DNA from: Diploscapter coronatus
Taxonomy: Eukaryota > Nematoda > Chromadorea > Rhabditida > Rhabditidae
DNA length: 64,000 nt
Reading direction: 5' to 3'
NCBI GenBank assembly: GCA_964036155.1
Contig: OZ038423.1
Span: 66,417,249-66,481,248, forward strand
Under the pieces are notes generated by a model. The model saw only the letters and a list, made by a program, of their open reading frames with translations. It did no database searches and was not told the DNA's origin. The stretch's first letter is position 1. Each line of letters opens with the position of its first letter. The position numbers and the translations under genes were made by a program. Below, in pieces: positions 59,996-64,000 of this stretch.

Positions 59996-60195
59996 TTGTT
60001 TTAATTTAGAAATTTTATCTTTTTGCTCAAATTGTTGATTTTCAATCTTTTATTGTCGTTGTTAATCTTTTTTGTTTAGAAATATAAAGTTTATTTTCTA
60101 GAAAAGATGTGTAAAAAGTCAGGTTTATGGTTCTGAACCATGAGAATACCTTTATTTTTTCATTTAAAAAGAAAAGTATTCAATTTTCATTTTCG
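59996..60195 (+). promoter_or_regulatory. Intercistronic gap before VPS34
   Basis: Only 200 bases separate the RPA43 stop from the likely VPS34 ATG. It contains AATATAAAG near 60081 (a possible poly(A) signal) and an AAAAAGTCAG acceptor-like site ending at 60122. This suits a downstream operon gene. Confidence 0.4.
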
Positions 60196-63100
60196 ATGCG
60201 TCACTCTCCAACCGTGTCGAAAGATGCGTTTCTCTACGTGTACAGTTGCGATATCCACGCCAACCTGCAGGTAACATTTTGGATTTTGAAGATAAGGAAT
60301 AAAAATTCTTCGGGCTATAGATAAGTTGGTCCATAAATTTTAGAATCGAAATCGAAATTCCAATTCATTTTCAATTTATATTGAGAAAATTTGTGAGGTC
60401 ATATTGATTACGAATTTTGAAATGTCTATTCTGGCTCGTTCTTGCATCTGACTTTCAAAAGTCAATTTTCTCCTCATCCCTGATATATCATAGAAACTCG
60501 ACTTTTTCCAAAACTAATAATTCATTTTAGCAAATTGTTTTCAGTTGAAAATCTTCGACTTCGAGGGCATTTACCGAGACGATAAATTTCCGCTCCGCAA
60601 ATTGGATCAGGTCATCGCTGAGGCTACTGTAAGGGAGTTCCCTGATTTTCGATACTGTTAAAGAACAAATGTTCAGGTGTACTGTCACCAGAAACAGGTC
60701 GGTTTCTCAGTGAGCACCTCGTTCCAGCCGCCCTGCGATCCAATGACCGTGCAGAGGAACAAGGAGATTCAGAAATGGAGCGAATGGCTCACGCTCCCGG
60801 TTAGGTAAGTCTTCTTCAAAATTAAAAACTTGAAAGAATCGTCTATTCCTTTTTTGAAATCAGCTATCGATACTCAGATTGTTTTTCTTCAAACCAGGAA
60901 CGTGCGGAATATGTTTCGCTCCGAAAAATTCCATTCCGAGACATTTTTGATCATTTTCCGTTTCGTTCCGCATTCCGTATTCCGAAAATCTCAAAATGTC
61001 ATTCGGCACGCTCCTGCTCCTCCAAACATATTTTCTCGAAAAACATGTCATTCATGAAAAAACGAACTTTTCTAAAAATGTGTCGTCGAAAAATTATTTG
61101 TTTCCAGATATTCGGACTTGTCCCGTGACGCATTCATCCACCTGGCTGTGTACGAAACTCAACTTGCCGAGTGCCAGGCAACGTCTTCTTCTGTCTTTCC
61201 TAAGTCAGAAATTTGCCTCTTTTCTTGAAAAAAAATGATTTTAGGAAATTGATCGCTCAATCCCAACTACCTCTGTTCAACAAATACGGACTGCTCAAAT
61301 CGGGTACTATCGATGTTCAGGTACAGCTGTGATCTTTTTTACTTTATAAGCTTGTTTTGCAGGTTGGAATTTGTGATGAGGTGGATCCGTTTTTCAAGTG
61401 CGACGACCTCTGGATGCACTCGAATAAGCAAAACGATCATATTGAGACTCTGTTCAGAGAGGTTGAATGCTTTGAATTATTCGACTTCCTGTATTATACA
61501 CCGCCGCAACATCGACACCGGCTCTTTTTCTTATTTTTCCTATTCACCTACACTGCCTTACCCTAAAATCCGGTGTCTAATACAGACGGTTTCGGTGTAC
61601 CGGTGGTGTATAATACAATAAACTTATTTTGAAAAAATACAACTCAGTTAAGTTTTTGCGCAAGGTTTAAAAATTCCAAAGACAGTTCACACAAATTTTC
61701 ATGAATAGAAGACATATCAAAAGCTTTCATTGTTCCTGATTTAGATGTCGATTTTTTAAATTCTATTTTTCAATGTTCAGGTGAATCGTCAGCGTCGCGG
61801 TCAGGTGGACGATGTGATGTGGCTGAATCCCTTCACGTCCAAGAAGATCGAGGACATCAGGGCTGCGGTAAAATTCAATTTTATTTGAGAGAAAAAGGAA
61901 ACCTGGAAAAATCAGGCCTTCAAGTCATGCGAAATGGATCGTTTGTCTGCAATTGCTCATCCTATTTCAAATGGATCGAGACATTCAAACAGTCAAAATG
62001 GAATTCCAATTTTGCAGAACAAATTCTCCTCAACATCCCGTCATCTATTTCTCGTGGTCGAGCTGCCCTGCGTTCGATATGGCAGCGAGTTGTACGATGT
62101 CGTCTACTACGAGGACGAGTCTAGCAATGTGAGCATTTTTTAGTAAAAGTCGGAGCTTTTTCCCTAGTTTCTTCTTTGATTCGGTGGAGATATAAATTTG
62201 AAAATTACGATTTCTAAAACTATTTTTCAAATTGAATTTTCTAAAATCTATTTCAGCTCCGCATCTCAGCCTCGGGAGTTGTGAATCGAATCTGCTCCGC
62301 AGACCCGGAGCTGGGAATGGAGTCTCTGGCAGAGGCAAAACACAAGCTCATGACCAGAAAGAACCACGAGGGCATCGACAGACAACTCAAACCCAACAAA
62401 CAAGCCAAGGATAAACTCGAGGCTATCATCAAGGTTCGCGCTTTTTCAACAGCTATTTCTGAAGGCAGCTTGGAAGTGTCGCAAAGTCATAACTAATCAA
62501 AATAGTTTTTCCACCTTCTATTCCTACGTCCTATTCCGTTATGTTATCTTGCTACGACGACATTTTCAAATCGCATTCTTGAAGACTAGATTATTTTCAT
62601 TTAAAAAAATTCTATGCAATACCATAATACGTCAATTTTTAAAATGGTATTGGAAATTGGATAGCTACACCAATCCAAAAATCTCGACAACCTGGATAAT
62701 TCGTTGCCTACGAAATGGTACGGGAAAAAGTATCTCCCTACTTTACCCTATACCTTTAACGATGGGTGACGAAGTAACGAATTATCCACATTGCTAAAAT
62801 CTCTCCGTTTCAAGAAGTCTTTAATTTTCAGCTGCCTTCCTCCCAACTCCTGACCCGCGAGCAGAAAGACCTGGTGTGGAAATTCCGTTACTACCTTCGT
62901 TCGGACAAACGCGCGCTCAACAAATTCCTGAGATCTGTCAACTGGGAATTCGCCACTGAAGAGCAACACGCACTCACTCTGCTCAAGTAAGGATTTACTT
63001 GTTTATTTTGGAAAAATAGCATTTCCAGTGACTGGGTGCCTATAGACTCTGAAGATGCGTTGGAATTACTATCGCCGTCATTCACCCAACCTGCTGTTAG

Positions 63101-64000
63101 GTAAAACGTTATTCTTTTCGTGATGAAAGAAAGACTGAAATGGGGAAAAATCTCGAATGAACTCCCAATTTGGCGAGCTATGGATAAAGTTGAAATTTGC
63201 ACTTTAAGACCAATTGATTTTTTTTCGATAATTTCAGACACTACGCCGTCTCTCGTCTGTACGACGCAGCCTCTCCCGAGCAAGTCCTTCTCTATCTGCC
63301 ACAACTCGTTCAGGCACTCAAATACGAGCCACATCAGAACAACGATTTGGCGCAGGTATGAAATTGTTTTCTTAAATGATAGGGAAAATGTTCTAGGAAA
63401 TGGAGAACGTGGCGATTTCCTCTGATGCAAACGACGCCTTGATTGTGGAACCCATCGACCCCATTCTCAAGGACAACGACGATCTGTCATCATTCCTCGT
63501 TAAGTAAGACTTTCTTTTTCGAAATTATATAGATGCATTAATTTCGCAGGTTTTATCTTTTATCAAACTTTCATTCAAAATTGCTGCTAGGACAAATTTT
63601 GAGCTCCACCGCTTTCTGCATACCGTTTTCAACTTCGCATCAGAATTAGATTTTTAGGTGCGCAATAAGCTTTGCAAAACTCCTGTTTAGATCCTCATTT
63701 TTGTCGAAAAAGTTTTGATTCTACAATAATTCTATTCTCACAGATACGCTCGTGGCTATCCTCGCATCGCGAATTTCCTGTACTGGTACTTGAAGGTGGA
63801 AATCGAGGCGACAAAGACCAATCCTCCCATGTGTCAGGTGAGTATTTATGAAGATGCACGTAGAAGTTCTAATTCTTGAAATTTGATGCATTTGGCGATA
63901 AAATAGTGCTGATCATAGCGAAAGACTATTGAACTTTCAATGAAACTTCAAAATTGAAAATTGCCTAAAATGAATCTGCGAACAATGTTTTTTCAGATGT
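60196..64000 (+). CDS. vps-34: Class III phosphatidylinositol 3-kinase VPS34, 5' part
   Basis: At least 12 exons; the gene runs off the right edge. VPS34 makes PI3P on endosomes and autophagosomes in complex with VPS15 and Beclin. Seen here are the C2 domain ([60 protein letters not shown]) and the PIK helical domain ([78 protein letters not shown]), matching the VPS34 FYWYL pattern. The kinase domain must lie beyond 64000. ATG 60196 fits the family start; an in-frame ATG at 60127 would add 23 residues of low likelihood. It may be the third gene of an operon. One intron contains a small inverted-repeat element. Confidence 0.9.
61490..61617. mobile_element. 128-bp inverted-repeat element
   Basis: Ends TGTATTATACACCGCCG and CGGTGGTGTATAATACA are inverted repeats, with an inner ACACCGG pair. 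It lies just inside the intron after the LFRE exon of the VPS34 gene, about 30 bases past the donor. No clear target duplication was seen. Confidence 0.55.

Noticed and set aside
1..64000. CRISPR arrays, bacterial operons, phage or plasmid functions
   Set aside because: Genes are intron-rich with nematode splice signals throughout; the only tandem array (29092-29330) has no spacers.

Overview
The window reads as nuclear DNA from a nematode. It is AT-rich. Genes are broken into many short exons by small introns that end in TTTTCAG or TTTTAG. Acceptor-like sites lie directly in front of several start codons (for example before 5950, 10327, 44203 and 56125), as expected for spliced-leader trans-splicing. 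Gene content agrees: a MADF-BESS regulator, a bestrophin, receptor kinases and 7TM chemoreceptor-like genes, followed by conserved housekeeping genes. The species cannot be named from this sequence alone. All gene models were joined by hand from splice signals, reading phase and family resemblance; no similarity search was run.

Layout: 1357-3342 (-) MADF-BESS protein; 5950-8428 (+) bestrophin channel; 10327-16292 (+) receptor tyrosine kinase-like protein with a degenerate catalytic loop, with a small secreted-protein gene (11316-11879, -) nested in one intron; 18151-23419 (+) SLC17-like MFS transporter; 24506-34253 (+) a tandem cluster of three related 7TM receptor genes, the first with a frameshift; 35185-41521 (-) receptor tyrosine kinase with a CUB-like ectodomain and intact catalytic motifs; 44203-53185 (+) MEKK4/MTK-1 MAP kinase kinase kinase; then three closely packed same-strand genes, Gemin8-like (54283-55817), RNA polymerase I subunit RPA43/POLR1F (56125-59995) and VPS34 (60196 to beyond the window). 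The last three are spaced 200-300 bases apart and may be an operon.

The introns carry many small mobile elements with clear structure. They include a 1,151-bp palindrome with two 413-bp arms bounded by TA; next to it a 437-bp element with 39-bp perfect terminal inverted repeats and a 42-bp minisatellite core; a 653-bp hAT-like element with a perfect 8-bp target duplication; two opposed copies of a ~335-bp element; and several shorter inverted-repeat elements.

The most notable observations are the paired structured elements inside one chemoreceptor intron, the tyrosine pseudokinase with its nested secreted gene, the nematode Gemin8-like protein and its possible operon, and the frameshifted receptor paralogue.
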